Shown: positions 53,023-61,580 of the stretch, piece after piece
How the letters are laid out: each line of letters starts with the position of its first letter
How positions within the stretch are numbered: position 1 is the stretch's first letter
Source of the DNA: JBEKHT01 sp050012135
GTDB lineage: Bacteria; Chloroflexota; Anaerolineae; Anaerolineales; RBG-16-64-43
Assembly (NCBI GenBank): GCA_050012135.1
Contig: JBEKHT010000002.1
Coordinates: 62,001-126,000 of the forward strand
Direction: 5' to 3'
Length of the DNA: 64,000 nt
Made by a program: the position numbers and the translations under genes
The notes under the pieces: generated by a model
Database searches by the model: none
What the model saw: only the letters and a program-made list of their open reading frames with translations
What the model was told of the DNA's origin: nothing

Positions 53023-54134
53023 AATACCTGACCGAGTTCCGTGACGGGCAGTTGGCTCAGCGCCTGCTGGGTGAGATCCGCCAGGTGGTCACGCGGCCCT
53101 GGGTCCTGATGGAGATTTGCGGGGGGCAAACCCACGCGATCGTGCGCCACGGGCTCGATCAGGTTCTCCCGCCGGAAGTCGAATTGGTGCACGGTCCGGG
53201 CTGTCCCGTGTGTGTCACCCCGGTCGAACTGATTGACAAGGCGATTGCCATCGCCTCTTTCCCGGATGTGATCCTCTGCTCCTACGGTGACATGCTGCGC
53301 GTTCCTGGGTCCGACCGCGATCTGTTCTCCGTGCGGGCAGCGGGCGGCGATGTGCGCGTGGTCTATTCTCCTCTGGACGCCCTGAAGCTGGCCCAGCAGA
53401 ATGTCCACAAGCAAGTTGTATTCTTTGCGGTCGGCTTCGAAACGACGGCTCCCGCCAATGTGGCCAGCGTGGTTCAGGCGCGGGCCCTGGGTATCCGGAA
53501 CTATTCGGTGCTGGTTTCCCACTTCTGCGTGCCGCCCGCGATCGAGGCCATCCTCAGTTCGCCTGGCAATCGCGTTCAGGCCTTCCTTGCCGCGGGACAT
53601 GTTTGCGCAGTGATGGGCTATTGGGAGTACCCGCCGCTGGCGTCACGCTACGGAGTTCCCATCGTGGTAACCGGGTTTGAGCCCGTCGATCTTCTTCAAG
53701 GGATCCTGGCCGCGGTAAAGCAGTTGGAGCAGGGGAGGGCCGAGGCTGAAAATGCCTATGGCCGCGTGGTGACCCGGCAGGGGAATCGCCCGGCCCAGGA
53801 GGTGATCCGCCAGGTATTCATGCCTTGCGATCGCAAATGGCGTGGCGTGGGCATGATCCCACTCAGCGGTTGGCGCCTGCGCCCCGAGTTTTCCGAATTC
53901 GATGCGGAACATCGCTTCCCGGTTGAATCGATCCAGCCTCACGAATCCCCCCTATGCATTGCAGGCCAGATTCTGCGCGGTTTGAAGAAACCGGAGCAAT
54001 GTCCCGCGTTCGGTGTCCAGTGCACACCCGAGAATCCACTGGGGGCGCCCATGGTTTCCTCCGAGGGTGCCTGCGCGGCATACTTCCGCTACCGGCCCAG
54101 CGTGAGGTCGGAGGTCCATGCCGAGTCACTTTGA
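53019..54134 (+). CDS. hypD: Hydrogenase maturation iron-sulfur protein HypD
   Basis: 371 residues: EICGGQTHAIVRHGLDQVLP, HGPGCPVCVTPVELIDKAI (active Cys pair), FAVGFETTAPANVA, and a C-terminal Fe-S segment with CIAGQILRG, CPAFGVQCTPENPLGAPMVS, GACAAYFRY. It assembles the Fe(CN)2CO centre with HypC. The end overlaps the next gene by 17 bases. Confidence 0.97.
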   Translation: MKYLTEFRDGQLAQRLLGEIRQVVTRPWVLMEICGGQTHAIVRHGLDQVLPPEVELVHGPGCPVCVTPVELIDKAIAIASFPDVILCSYGDMLRVPGSDRDLFSVRAAGGDVRVVYSPLDALKLAQQNVHKQVVFFAVGFETTAPANVASVVQARALGIRNYSVLVSHFCVPPAIEAILSSPGNRVQAFLAAGHVCAVMGYWEYPPLASRYGVPIVVTGFEPVDLLQGILAAVKQLEQGRAEAENAYGRVVTRQGNRPAQEVIRQVFMPCDRKWRGVGMIPLSGWRLRPEFSEFDAEHRFPVESIQPHESPLCIAGQILRGLKKPEQCPAFGVQCTPENPLGAPMVSSEGACAAYFRYRPSVRSEVHAESL

Positions 54135-54678
54135 CCTCTTGGCGCCTTTCTACGATCGGGTGATAGGCGCCCCAGCCATTGACCGCCTGACGCAGCTCCT
54201 GTGTCTGCCGATCGCGGGGAGGGTTTTGGAGGCTGGCGGAGGGACCGGACGCAAGGCCTCGCTTTTCCAGGGCCAAGCCGGGAAGGTGGTGGTCGGCGAT
54301 CTTTCGTTCCCGATGCTCCGGGCAGCGCAGCGGCGCAGAGGGCTGGGCCTGGTCCAGTGCCGCACCGAGAGGCTTCCTTTTGTCACAGGGTGTTTCGAAA
54401 GAATTCTGCTGGCGGACGCCCTGCATCATTTTCAGAATCAAATGGAGGCCCTGGGCGAGGCCGTACGCGTCCTGCACCCAGGCGGTCGACTGGTGATCGA
54501 GGAACCCGACATCACGAAATTGTCGGGCAAGGTGCTTGCGCTGGCGGAGAGGCTGTTTCTAATGCATAGCCGGTTTCTTTCGGCAGATGAGATCACGACC
54601 TGGATCTCTCGGCAGGGACTCCGGCCCTTGGTTGACCGGGATGATGGTTTCTCGGTACGAATCGCGGTGGACAAATGA
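54118..54678 (+). CDS. SAM-dependent methyltransferase inserted between hypD and hypE
   Basis: 186 residues: VLEAGGGTGRKASLFQGQAG (motif I), VVGDLSFPMLRAAQRRRG, TERLPFVTGCFERILLADAL (motif II), HPGGRLVIEEPDITKLSGKV. The ATG overlaps hypD by 17 bases and the stop overlaps hypE by 4, so it is part of the same translated unit. Methyltransferases are not part of the standard Hyp pathway; target unknown. The start could also be a few codons further in. Confidence 0.85.
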   Translation: MPSHFDLLAPFYDRVIGAPAIDRLTQLLCLPIAGRVLEAGGGTGRKASLFQGQAGKVVVGDLSFPMLRAAQRRRGLGLVQCRTERLPFVTGCFERILLADALHHFQNQMEALGEAVRVLHPGGRLVIEEPDITKLSGKVLALAERLFLMHSRFLSADEITTWISRQGLRPLVDRDDGFSVRIAVDK

Positions 54679-55736
54679 GCGAACCTCCAAGCATGGAAGG
54701 CGCCTATTGCCCCCTGCCCATAACCCAGAGAAGCCAGATCGTCATGGGACATGGAAGCGGCGGCAAGATGACCCATGATCTGATCGCCCAGGCTTTCCTG
54801 CCGGCGTTCAATAACCCGGCCCTGATGGCTGGAGATGACGGCGCGGTCGTCGATTGTGGTGGGGGGGTGCGTCTCGCGATTAGCACCGATTCACACGTGG
54901 TGTGGCCGCTCTTCTTCCCGGGAGGAGACATAGGGCGCCTGGCCGTGTGCGGCACCGTGAATGATGTTTCCATGATGGGGGCCGAACCGCGCTATCTCAC
55001 AGCCGGATTTGTGCTCGAGGAAGGACTGAGCCTCGAGTTGTTGGGGAAGGTTATCGACTCGATGCGGCTCGCGTCGGTTGAGGCGGGGATTCAAATCGTG
55101 GCCGGAGATACCAAGGTCGTGCAGAAGGGCAAGGCGGACGGCCTGTACATCAACACCAGCGGTGTGGGGATCCTTGCGGCGGGTCGGGAGCTGAGTGGTC
55201 GGAATGGCAGGGTCGGGGACGTGATCATCCTTTCGGGGCCCGTGGGCGATCACGGCATCGCCGTTCTTTGCGCTCGCGGCGAGCTGGGCCTGCAATCTGA
55301 GGTGAAGAGCGATATCGCGCCCCTTAACCATTTAACAAGAGCCATGCTGGACACGGGCGCCGAGATCCATGTCCTGCGCGATCCGACTCGAGGTGGGCTG
55401 GCGACCTCGCTGAACGAAATTGCCGTTCAATCTCAGATCGGCATCCTGATCCGCGAAAGCGCCGTGCCTGTTCGGCCCGCGGTGGCGGCCGCGTGCGAGC
55501 TGCTGGGATTTGACCCGCTGTACGTCGCCAACGAGGGCAAGCTGATCGGGCTGGTGGCGGCAAAAGATGCCCAGGCCGTACTGGCCGCCATGCGCAAGGC
55601 GCGCTACGGCGAAGAGGCCGTGGTGATCGGCGAGGTTGTTCGCGAGCCAATTGCCCGCGTCCTGATGGAAACGGAGATTGGCAGCCATCGGATCCTCGAT
55701 GTCTTGAGCGGGGAAATGCTCCCTCGTATTTGCTAG
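54675..55736 (+). CDS. hypE: Hydrogenase maturation protein HypE
   Basis: 353 residues of the AIRS fold: GHGSGGKMTHDLIAQAFLPA, GDDGAVVDCG, ISTDSHVVWPLFFPGGDIGR, CGTVNDVSMMGAEPRYLTAG, DPTRGGLATSLNEIA. The C-terminus PRIC carries the Cys whose thiocarboxamide is dehydrated to thiocyanate for the CN ligands. Overlaps the methyltransferase stop by 4 bases; a hairpin follows at 55776. Confidence 0.97.
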   Translation: MSEPPSMEGAYCPLPITQRSQIVMGHGSGGKMTHDLIAQAFLPAFNNPALMAGDDGAVVDCGGGVRLAISTDSHVVWPLFFPGGDIGRLAVCGTVNDVSMMGAEPRYLTAGFVLEEGLSLELLGKVIDSMRLASVEAGIQIVAGDTKVVQKGKADGLYINTSGVGILAAGRELSGRNGRVGDVIILSGPVGDHGIAVLCARGELGLQSEVKSDIAPLNHLTRAMLDTGAEIHVLRDPTRGGLATSLNEIAVQSQIGILIRESAVPVRPAVAAACELLGFDPLYVANEGKLIGLVAAKDAQAVLAAMRKARYGEEAVVIGEVVREPIARVLMETEIGSHRILDVLSGEMLPRIC

Positions 55737-55775
55737 CCAGGAGCTTTGCCGTGTCGTTGGGGGTGGCAGGAGATA

Positions 55776-55799
55776 AGGGCCCGCAGGGATGCGGGCCCT
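55776..55799 (+). terminator. Hairpin after hypE
   Basis: AGGGCCCGCA-GGGA-TGCGGGCCCT, a perfect 10-bp stem 40 bases after the hypE stop. No T-tract follows, so termination may be partial. Confidence 0.65.
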
Positions 55800-55883
55800 C
55801 GCATTGGGGGTGGCGTGCCGGGAACATTCGGCAGGGTCTTGGGCGAACGGGCAGACCGATCGTCCGCCCCGGCCGATTGACAG

Positions 55884-56480
55884 GTGGCTGCAAACTGCGT
55901 GGATTTGAACCCCCGAGCGAAGAATTCAACGGTCAAGACCCGCCTCGAGCGTCCGCAGTCATTTCGGCGGTTGAAGCTGCTCTCGGAGCCCCGCCGCTTG
56001 ACTGTTCTCCCGGTGCTGACGTCGGCGCCCGCCTCGCCGACCCAGAGAGGGCAGGCGCTGGGAAAGCATCCCGCCTGGGTTTGGCACCACCTCAAACAAA
56101 GGGAGTCCGCCGGGCGGGTCGAACTCCTTGAAACGCATTCCAGGGCGGGCACCTTGGAAAGGATCTATCGCGCGCGCAGGTTCTGGTTTCAGGAACTCAT
56201 CCTGCCTGAGGACCCGCGGCGCCCAGCCATCGTGCCGTACGGCGGCCACGACTTGGCCCTGGGACTACCCCAATTCCACTTCCGGGAAAAGGACCTGAAG
56301 TTGGCTATTCCTCCCAGCGGTCCGTATGCGTGCTGGACCTTGGGACCCTTTCCCCTTAAGCGGAAGCGCACCGGTGGTCTTTGGCTCCCTCCGGTCTGGC
56401 CAAACGACAGGTTCCCATGGATCACGCCCACAATCCATCCGAAGCGCCTGTCCCCGGGGAGGAGGATGCTATACTCGCCC
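55884..56480 (+). pseudogene. Decayed HTH / periplasmic-binding-like regulator
   Basis: RRLTVLPVLTSAPASPTQRG, HPAWVWHHLKQRESAGRVEL and a following ELILPEDPRRPAIVPYGGHD, LALGLPQFHFREKDLKLAI match an ArsR-type winged helix followed by a substrate-binding-protein-like domain (intact members read LA..LGKHPAWVRHHLK.LE.AGLVELVET and AIVF.GSHDLAL). After about residue 140 the match is lost and the frame runs into the promoter of the next gene, so the ligand domain is truncated. Substitutions at conserved sites support decay. It might be a diverged but living gene; I think that less likely. Confidence 0.55.
56470..56475 (+). promoter_or_regulatory. -10 box giving a leaderless start of the HSL-type hydrolase
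   Basis: TATACT ends 6 bases before the ATG at 56482, so the RNA should start at the start codon. GGAGGA at 56461 would lie upstream of the RNA start. Confidence 0.5.
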
Positions 56481-56481
56481 T

Positions 56482-57372
56482 ATGAGCATCCAGGCACCTT
56501 TATTACGTTTCATCATTCGCATCGGGGCGAGGGGTGAGGTCTCGAAGCGGACCCTGGCGAAGCGACGGCAGTCTGCGTCTTTCGGAGCGGGGCTGATTCG
56601 CCCTCCGCGGGGAACGGTCATCGTGCCCGAATCGGCCGCCCAAGTTCCCGCCCGTTGGATCACCTCTTCGCAGGCGGGATCTGAGCGAGTGCTTCTGTAT
56701 TTTCACGGGGGCGGCTGGGTCTACGGCTGGACGCAATTCCACGCTCTTTTTGTCGGTCAGCTCACACGGGCCAGCAAAGCCCGGGCTATGGCAGTTGATT
56801 ATCGGTTGGCCCCAGAGCATCCCTACCCCGCGGCCCTGGAGGACTGCGTACGGGCCTACCGTTCATTGATCGATCGCGGTGTGCCGCCCGGGAGAATCGT
56901 GCTGATCGGAGATTCGGCGGGTGGCAACCTCACCCTGGTCACACTGCTCGCCCTCAAAGGCGCCGGCCTTCCGCTTCCCGCCGCCGGCATTTGCCTGTCC
57001 CCCGTGACGGATCTCGCCGCAAAGCGGGATGCGTCCGTCCGGAATGTCCGTAAGGACGTGGTCCTGAATCCTGCCTCCATGAAATTCTTCCACGAGTCCT
57101 ACTTGGACGGGCAGGACCCTCACGATCCGCTCATTTCCCCAGTCTACGCAGACCTGATCGGTCTTCCCCCGCTTCTGATCCAGGTCGGCGGGGACGAAAT
57201 CCTGCTGGACGACGCCGAGAAGCTTGCTGCCCAGGCTGTTCAAGCCGGGGTGGACGCAACTCTGCATGTGTACCCAGGCATGTGGCATGTCTGGCAGCTC
57301 TTCGCCCCCTTCTTACCGGAGGCGGAGAAGGCTGTTGAGGAAATCGGACAGTTTGTTCAATCGCACACCTAG
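56482..57372 (+). CDS. Alpha/beta hydrolase, hormone-sensitive-lipase type
   Basis: 296 residues. Oxyanion motif YFHGGGWVYGWTQFHALF, AVDYRLAPEHPYPAALED, nucleophile elbow VLIGDSAGGNLTLVTLL, acid LLIQVGGDEILLDDAEKLA and His HVYPGMWHVWQLFAPFLPEA complete the Ser/Asp/His triad. It hydrolyses short acyl esters; natural substrate unknown. I chose ATG 56482. A second hydrolase follows 69 bases later. Confidence 0.92.
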   Translation: MSIQAPLLRFIIRIGARGEVSKRTLAKRRQSASFGAGLIRPPRGTVIVPESAAQVPARWITSSQAGSERVLLYFHGGGWVYGWTQFHALFVGQLTRASKARAMAVDYRLAPEHPYPAALEDCVRAYRSLIDRGVPPGRIVLIGDSAGGNLTLVTLLALKGAGLPLPAAGICLSPVTDLAAKRDASVRNVRKDVVLNPASMKFFHESYLDGQDPHDPLISPVYADLIGLPPLLIQVGGDEILLDDAEKLAAQAVQAGVDATLHVYPGMWHVWQLFAPFLPEAEKAVEEIGQFVQSHT

Positions 57373-57441
57373 GAGGGTTGGGTCGCGGTCCGTTGCACTC
57401 GCTCTCTTGCATTCAACCTGTTGCCCAAGGAGGGTAAAGCC

Positions 57442-58227
57442 ATGCCCCGGATTCTTGCCAATGCCATCCAACTGTACTATGAGGAGAACGGCGCTGGTCA
57501 GCCCCTGATGTTCATCCACGGGCTGGGATCCAGCACGCGAGACTGGGAGTTTCAGGTTCCAGAGTTTTCAGGTGCCCATCGAGTAGTCGCCTTTGATCTT
57601 CGCGGCCACGGGCGATCCGACAAGCCCGCGGGGCCCTACAGCATGCGCATGTTTTCCGCCGACACGTCCAGCCTCATGAAAGCACTGGGCCTGAAATCTG
57701 CCTCCGTAGTGGGGATATCGCTGGGCGGGGGAATCGCACTTCAACTCGCCCTGGACGCACCCGAGATGGTCAAGACCGTGGTGGTAGTCAACAGCGGCCC
57801 CGCGATGGTGGGTCCTTCCGCCGATGCCAAGAAGGAAATCGAGACCCGGATCGGGATCGTGCGGCAGAAGGGCATGCGTGCTATGGGCGAGGCGCTCGGC
57901 AGGCAGCTGTTTCCCAAAGCGGAGCAAGAGTCCCTGCGCAGGACTTTCATCGAACGCTGGGCTGAGAACGATCCGCAGGCGTACATCGAGACCCTGCTGG
58001 CCATGGCGGATTGGAATGTGACGAACCAGCTGGGCTCGATTCGATGCCCGGCGCTTATTATTTCAGCGGACCAGGACTATTCGCCGGTGGCTGCGAAGGA
58101 AGCCTATGTCAAGCTGATGCCAGATGCCGAGCTGGTCGTGATCACGGATGCTCATCATGCAACCCCCCTCGACCAGCCGAAGAAGTTTAACGCGGCTTTG
58201 GCAGCATTCCTGGCTAAGCACCCATGA
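57442..58227 (+). CDS. Alpha/beta hydrolase, 3-oxoadipate enol-lactonase-like
   Basis: 261 residues. LMFIHGLGSSTRDWEFQVPE (oxyanion), AFDLRGHGRSDKPAGPYSM, nucleophile VVGISLGGGIALQLALDAP, PALIISADQDYSP (acid) and VITDAHHATPLDQPKKFN (His). Start ATG has AAGGAGG 9 bases upstream. Substrate cannot be told from sequence. Confidence 0.9.
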   Translation: MPRILANAIQLYYEENGAGQPLMFIHGLGSSTRDWEFQVPEFSGAHRVVAFDLRGHGRSDKPAGPYSMRMFSADTSSLMKALGLKSASVVGISLGGGIALQLALDAPEMVKTVVVVNSGPAMVGPSADAKKEIETRIGIVRQKGMRAMGEALGRQLFPKAEQESLRRTFIERWAENDPQAYIETLLAMADWNVTNQLGSIRCPALIISADQDYSPVAAKEAYVKLMPDAELVVITDAHHATPLDQPKKFNAALAAFLAKHP

Positions 58228-58672
58228 AAAAGACGGCATTCTAGTCATCAAGGGACCGCGAAAGGGGAGCCACGGTCTCAAGGGTCTGATTTCTAACGGC
58301 GGGCCAGATCTGACTTGGCTTCCTGCACGGCAGGAAGGGGGAAAGCAGGGTGATTTCGGCGGACTTCAGATCGGCTCGGCAACGGGCCCTTCCAGAGGAC
58401 CATCGGCTTGCGAATGAGGGATTCCTGCTTTGCAAGAGGCCAGGGAATGCCTTGGACGTGGGGCGGAGCAGGGGGCGCCGCTCCAGCAGGTTCATCCTGG
58501 GATGGGTGTTTCTTTTTGCCACCTCAGGCTCTGGACTGACGGGTGGCAGCGGGCTGGGGGAGCAGGTGACGGGGCTTTCTCGGGGGTGCTCGATGAGACG
58601 CGCCATGACCCCTTTCCGATCGCCTCAACGCGACCCCAGACAGGAACCGGAGAGGAGCTCGAGGTACGGCGA
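58228..58672. other. Gap before the CDGSH gene
   Basis: About 440 bases. The CDGSH frame stays open far upstream (to 58430) but its translation there is not family-like. No other gene supported. Confidence 0.3.
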
Positions 58673-59434
58673 ATGGCAATAGCTGCTGGCTTCACTCGGA
58701 TTGTGATCGTCCGAAATGGACCCTATCTGGTCAAGGGCGAGGTGCCGCTGGTCCGCAAAACCCAGGTCGTTTCCGAATATGGCGAGCCCTTGACATGGAA
58801 GAAGGAAGATACGATCGAGACGCCCCTCGGCGAATACGCCCTTTGCCGTTGTGGGCAGTCCGGTCACAGGCCATTCTGTGATGGAACCCACCTCCAGATC
58901 GACTTTGACGGGACCGAGTCATCTGACACGCGAATGACGACCGTGCGCCAGGTGGTTCTCCAGAACGACCCGAGGTTGGTGGTGAAGAAGGATCCGACCC
59001 TGTGTATGGACTCGGGCTTCTGTGAAATGCGCAAGACAACTCTGGAGAAATGCCTGACAGATTGCGACGACACGCAAGCCCGTTCATTGGCCATGTCCAT
59101 GGTCGAACGCTGTCCGTCCGGCGCGCTGACTTACCATGTTGGGGTGGGCGAAGCGGACATCGAGCCCGACCTGCCTCAAGAGGTTGCCGACACGACCGAG
59201 ATCACCTCCGCCGGAGCCATTGCGGGTCCGCTTTGGGTGGCGGGGGGGATTCCGGTTGAACGGTCCGATGCCCAACCGTTCGAGACGCGCAACCGAGTAA
59301 CCCTGTGCAATTGCGGCCATTCCTCCAACAAGCCCCTTTGCGATGGTACTCACCGGCGTAAAGCAGAAGCTCTGGCCAGGCAGCGACCTCCAGGAACCAA
59401 GAAGCCTGGTTTTTCTCGGGAGCGGGCGCCATAA
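58673..59434 (+). CDS. Triple-domain iron-sulfur protein with two CDGSH motifs
   Basis: 253 residues. The first CDGSH motif CRCGQSGHRPFCDGTH (residue ~50) and the second CNCGHSSNKPLCDGTH (~215) bind 2Fe-2S clusters by three Cys and one His each. Between them lies a divergent single-cluster ferredoxin domain (LCMDSGFC..., EKCLTDC, ERCPSGAL). Such proteins handle electrons or clusters in the cytoplasm. I chose ATG 58673 with GAGG upstream. No partner gene is adjacent. Confidence 0.88.
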   Translation: MAIAAGFTRIVIVRNGPYLVKGEVPLVRKTQVVSEYGEPLTWKKEDTIETPLGEYALCRCGQSGHRPFCDGTHLQIDFDGTESSDTRMTTVRQVVLQNDPRLVVKKDPTLCMDSGFCEMRKTTLEKCLTDCDDTQARSLAMSMVERCPSGALTYHVGVGEADIEPDLPQEVADTTEITSAGAIAGPLWVAGGIPVERSDAQPFETRNRVTLCNCGHSSNKPLCDGTHRRKAEALARQRPPGTKKPGFSRERAP

Positions 59435-59633
59435 GCGAAGGCAAGACGGCAGAGGCTTGGCGCCTCACCGAAGCCAGTCCTCATCAATTGCAGATTGCCG
59501 AGTTCCAGGCGCATACCCATTTTCCCATCCCAAGGTTGGCCCGAGCCCTTTGATCTGATCAAGAACAAGCCACGTCACCCCGTGAATGGGCGCCACTCCC
59601 TGGTGGCCTCCTCGCCGTTTTCGTCTTCCGCGC

Positions 59634-59667
59634 AATCAAGAGAAACAAGAACCGCCCTATCGGGCGG
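59634..59667 (-). terminator. Rho-independent terminator of the tRNA gene
   Basis: On the minus strand CCGCCC-GATA-GGGCGG followed by TTCTTGTTTCTCTT, 8 bases after the tRNA end. Confidence 0.85.
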
Positions 59668-59674
59668 ATTCGAG

Positions 59675-59746
59675 TGGCGAGAGTGGGAATCGAACCCACA
59701 ACCAAGGGCTTATGAGTCCCCTGCTCTGCCGTTGAGCTACCTCGCC
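59675..59746 (-). tRNA. tRNA-Met (CAU)
   Basis: 72 bases that fold as a cloverleaf: acceptor GGCGAGG/TCTCGCC plus A73, D-stem GCTC/GAGC, anticodon loop CTCATAA with CAT, T-arm GTGGG-TTCGATT-CCCAC. CCA is not encoded. Elongator Met is most likely; tRNA-Ile with a modified C34 (CAU) cannot be ruled out by eye. The five-base anticodon stem has one A-G mismatch at the loop. Confidence 0.93.
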
Positions 59747-59936
59747 TCAGGAGAGGGGCTCATTCTATCTTGGGGGGCTGGCAGGGTCAAGAAGCCTGAA
59801 GCGCTACCAGCCGAGAGGGGCGGTTGATTTCGTCTGCATCTGAGGCAAAGACTGAAGGTATCGGGCATGGCCCTCGCGTGGCTGGGGCCCCCTTCCGGCC
59901 CGGAGCCGGTCAAGGCCCACCATGGGCACAGCCAGG

Positions 59937-60539
59937 TCAAGCGAGGTCTTTGCTGTTGCCCATCACGCGGCCCAAGAAATCGCGCACCACGTGGCTGGGG
60001 ATGGCCACGCCTACGTCCGGACCGGTGATCATTGTGTTCAAGCCAACAAGATTCCCCCCTGCGTCAATTAGCGGGCCTCCCGAATACCCGGGTCGCATGC
60101 GAATGGCAGCCACCAGGTACTCATGCTCCTTCCGCCCTCCGTCTGGCAAACTGTTCTCCAAGCCGATCAACGAGCCGCAAGTTACGGCTGCCTGGCCTCC
60201 CCAGGGATGGCCTAAGGCGATGACCCAATCCCCCGCACGAAGCGACCACGAATCACCGAGCGGGAGGGGGACAAGGGCTGCGTGGGCATCGGTCCTGAGC
60301 AGTGCAAGATCCTCTTTCTCGTCCTGGGCCACAACGCTGGCCTCGATCGCCTCCTCGCCCTCGCTTCCGATTCGGACCTTGGTCGAGCCCGACACAACGT
60401 GAGCGCTAGTCAAAAGCCAACCCTGAGCCGAGATCGCCACTGCAGTGCCCAGCCCGCGCTTCCCGTTCTGGACCCAGCGCAGACTCTTCCGGGCAGCCCG
60501 GACTACCTCTGCAGATTCAACGTTTATTTCGCGAAGCAC
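59937..60539 (-). CDS. Trypsin-like serine protease (HtrA-type, no PDZ)
   Basis: 200 residues. His in LLTSAHVVSGSTKV, Asp in KEDLALLRTDAH and Ser in RPGYSGGPLIDAGG form the triad. No signal peptide, membrane helix or PDZ domain is seen, so it should be cytoplasmic or secreted by an unrecognised route. It follows the PDZ-containing paralogue by 32 bases; start GTG with GAGAG upstream. Confidence 0.87.
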   Translation of the reverse strand: MLREINVESAEVVRAARKSLRWVQNGKRGLGTAVAISAQGWLLTSAHVVSGSTKVRIGSEGEEAIEASVVAQDEKEDLALLRTDAHAALVPLPLGDSWSLRAGDWVIALGHPWGGQAAVTCGSLIGLENSLPDGGRKEHEYLVAAIRMRPGYSGGPLIDAGGNLVGLNTMITGPDVGVAIPSHVVRDFLGRVMGNSKDLA

Positions 60540-60571
60540 AGCTACTCTCTCCCATCAAGGCGGGGAAAGAC

Positions 60572-61468
60572 CTATTTTCTCTCCCCGATAGTGACCTCGA
60601 GCTCCCGCTCCTGTCCGCCTCGGATCAAGCGGGCTCGGACTCTCTGGCCGACGGTCTCCGGGCCAAGGGCGGTCATCAGGTCGTCCAAGTGGCGCACGCG
60701 CAGGCTGCCTACCCCCACGAGCGTGTCTCCCAGCATGAGCCCCGCCTGTTCGGCGGGCCCGCCTGGCTCGACCGAGATCAGGAGCAGGCCAATGTCTTGG
60801 CCAAGCTTCTCGGCCAGGGGGCGGGGCAGGTGAGCCGGCTGGGCTGTCAGCCCTAGGAAGCCTCTGCGAACCCGACCGTGCTGAAGTAGTATCTCCATGA
60901 CCTGCCTGATCGTGTCGGCAGGGAGGGTGAGGCTTGCACCGCGCAGGATTCCTGAAGTGTTCATGCCCACAAAGTTGCCCTCGGCGTCCACCAAGGCCCC
61001 ACCGGAGAACCCCGGGTACATGACCACATCGGTTTGCAGGTAGGCGCTCATGCGGCCTCCGGCCGGTGTCCTCCAGCTCTCTTCCAGTGAGCTCACAACT
61101 CCGAGCGTGGCAAACACGGACCTACCTGGCCGCCCAAGGGCAAGGACGAGGTGGCCGACACGCAGGCTGGACAGGGCCGCCCATGTTCCTGCAGCAACAG
61201 CCCCACCCTCCAGGCGCAGTGCCGCCAGGTCAATGGCTGGATCTCGTCCGATCAATTTCGCAGCGACCACCCTTCCGTCGGCCAGACCGACCTGAATATC
61301 CTCCTCTCGCTCAAGGACGTGGTGGGCAGTGACAACCACCCCATCATTGGAGAAGATAATTCCACTGGCTGACAGCCGCGGTCGCCCGTCCACCCGGACA
61401 ATGCTGGGCGCAGCTCGTTCGACCAATCCGGCCAGTTCATCGGCGAAGCCTCTCAGGTTCGTCCCCAT
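60572..61468 (-). CDS. Trypsin-like serine protease with PDZ domain (HtrA family)
   Basis: 298 residues. Triad: His in VTAHHVLEREED, Asp in AIDLAALRLEG, Ser in YPGFSGGALVDAEG; a PDZ domain follows (GRVRRGFLGLTAQPAHLPRP, VEPGGPAEQAGLMLGDTLVG, RLIRGGQERELEVTIG). No signal peptide or transmembrane helix. I chose ATG 61468 with GGGAGG at 6 bases. Forms an operon with the short protease behind it. Confidence 0.9.
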   Translation of the reverse strand: MGTNLRGFADELAGLVERAAPSIVRVDGRPRLSASGIIFSNDGVVVTAHHVLEREEDIQVGLADGRVVAAKLIGRDPAIDLAALRLEGGAVAAGTWAALSSLRVGHLVLALGRPGRSVFATLGVVSSLEESWRTPAGGRMSAYLQTDVVMYPGFSGGALVDAEGNFVGMNTSGILRGASLTLPADTIRQVMEILLQHGRVRRGFLGLTAQPAHLPRPLAEKLGQDIGLLLISVEPGGPAEQAGLMLGDTLVGVGSLRVRHLDDLMTALGPETVGQRVRARLIRGGQERELEVTIGERK

Positions 61469-61580
61469 GTTCCGCCTCCCATCCATCGGTCTCCAATTCC
61501 GTCTGACGTCGAGCATACCCCTCGGATCGGGTCGAGGACATCCTCCACCCGATCAGTTGAGACCTAGACTTTCAGTTAGG

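Noticed and set aside
55890..55935. tRNA T-arm-like sequence (GGATTTGAACCCCC)
   Set aside because: The stem bases do not pair and no acceptor, D or anticodon arm can be found next to it.
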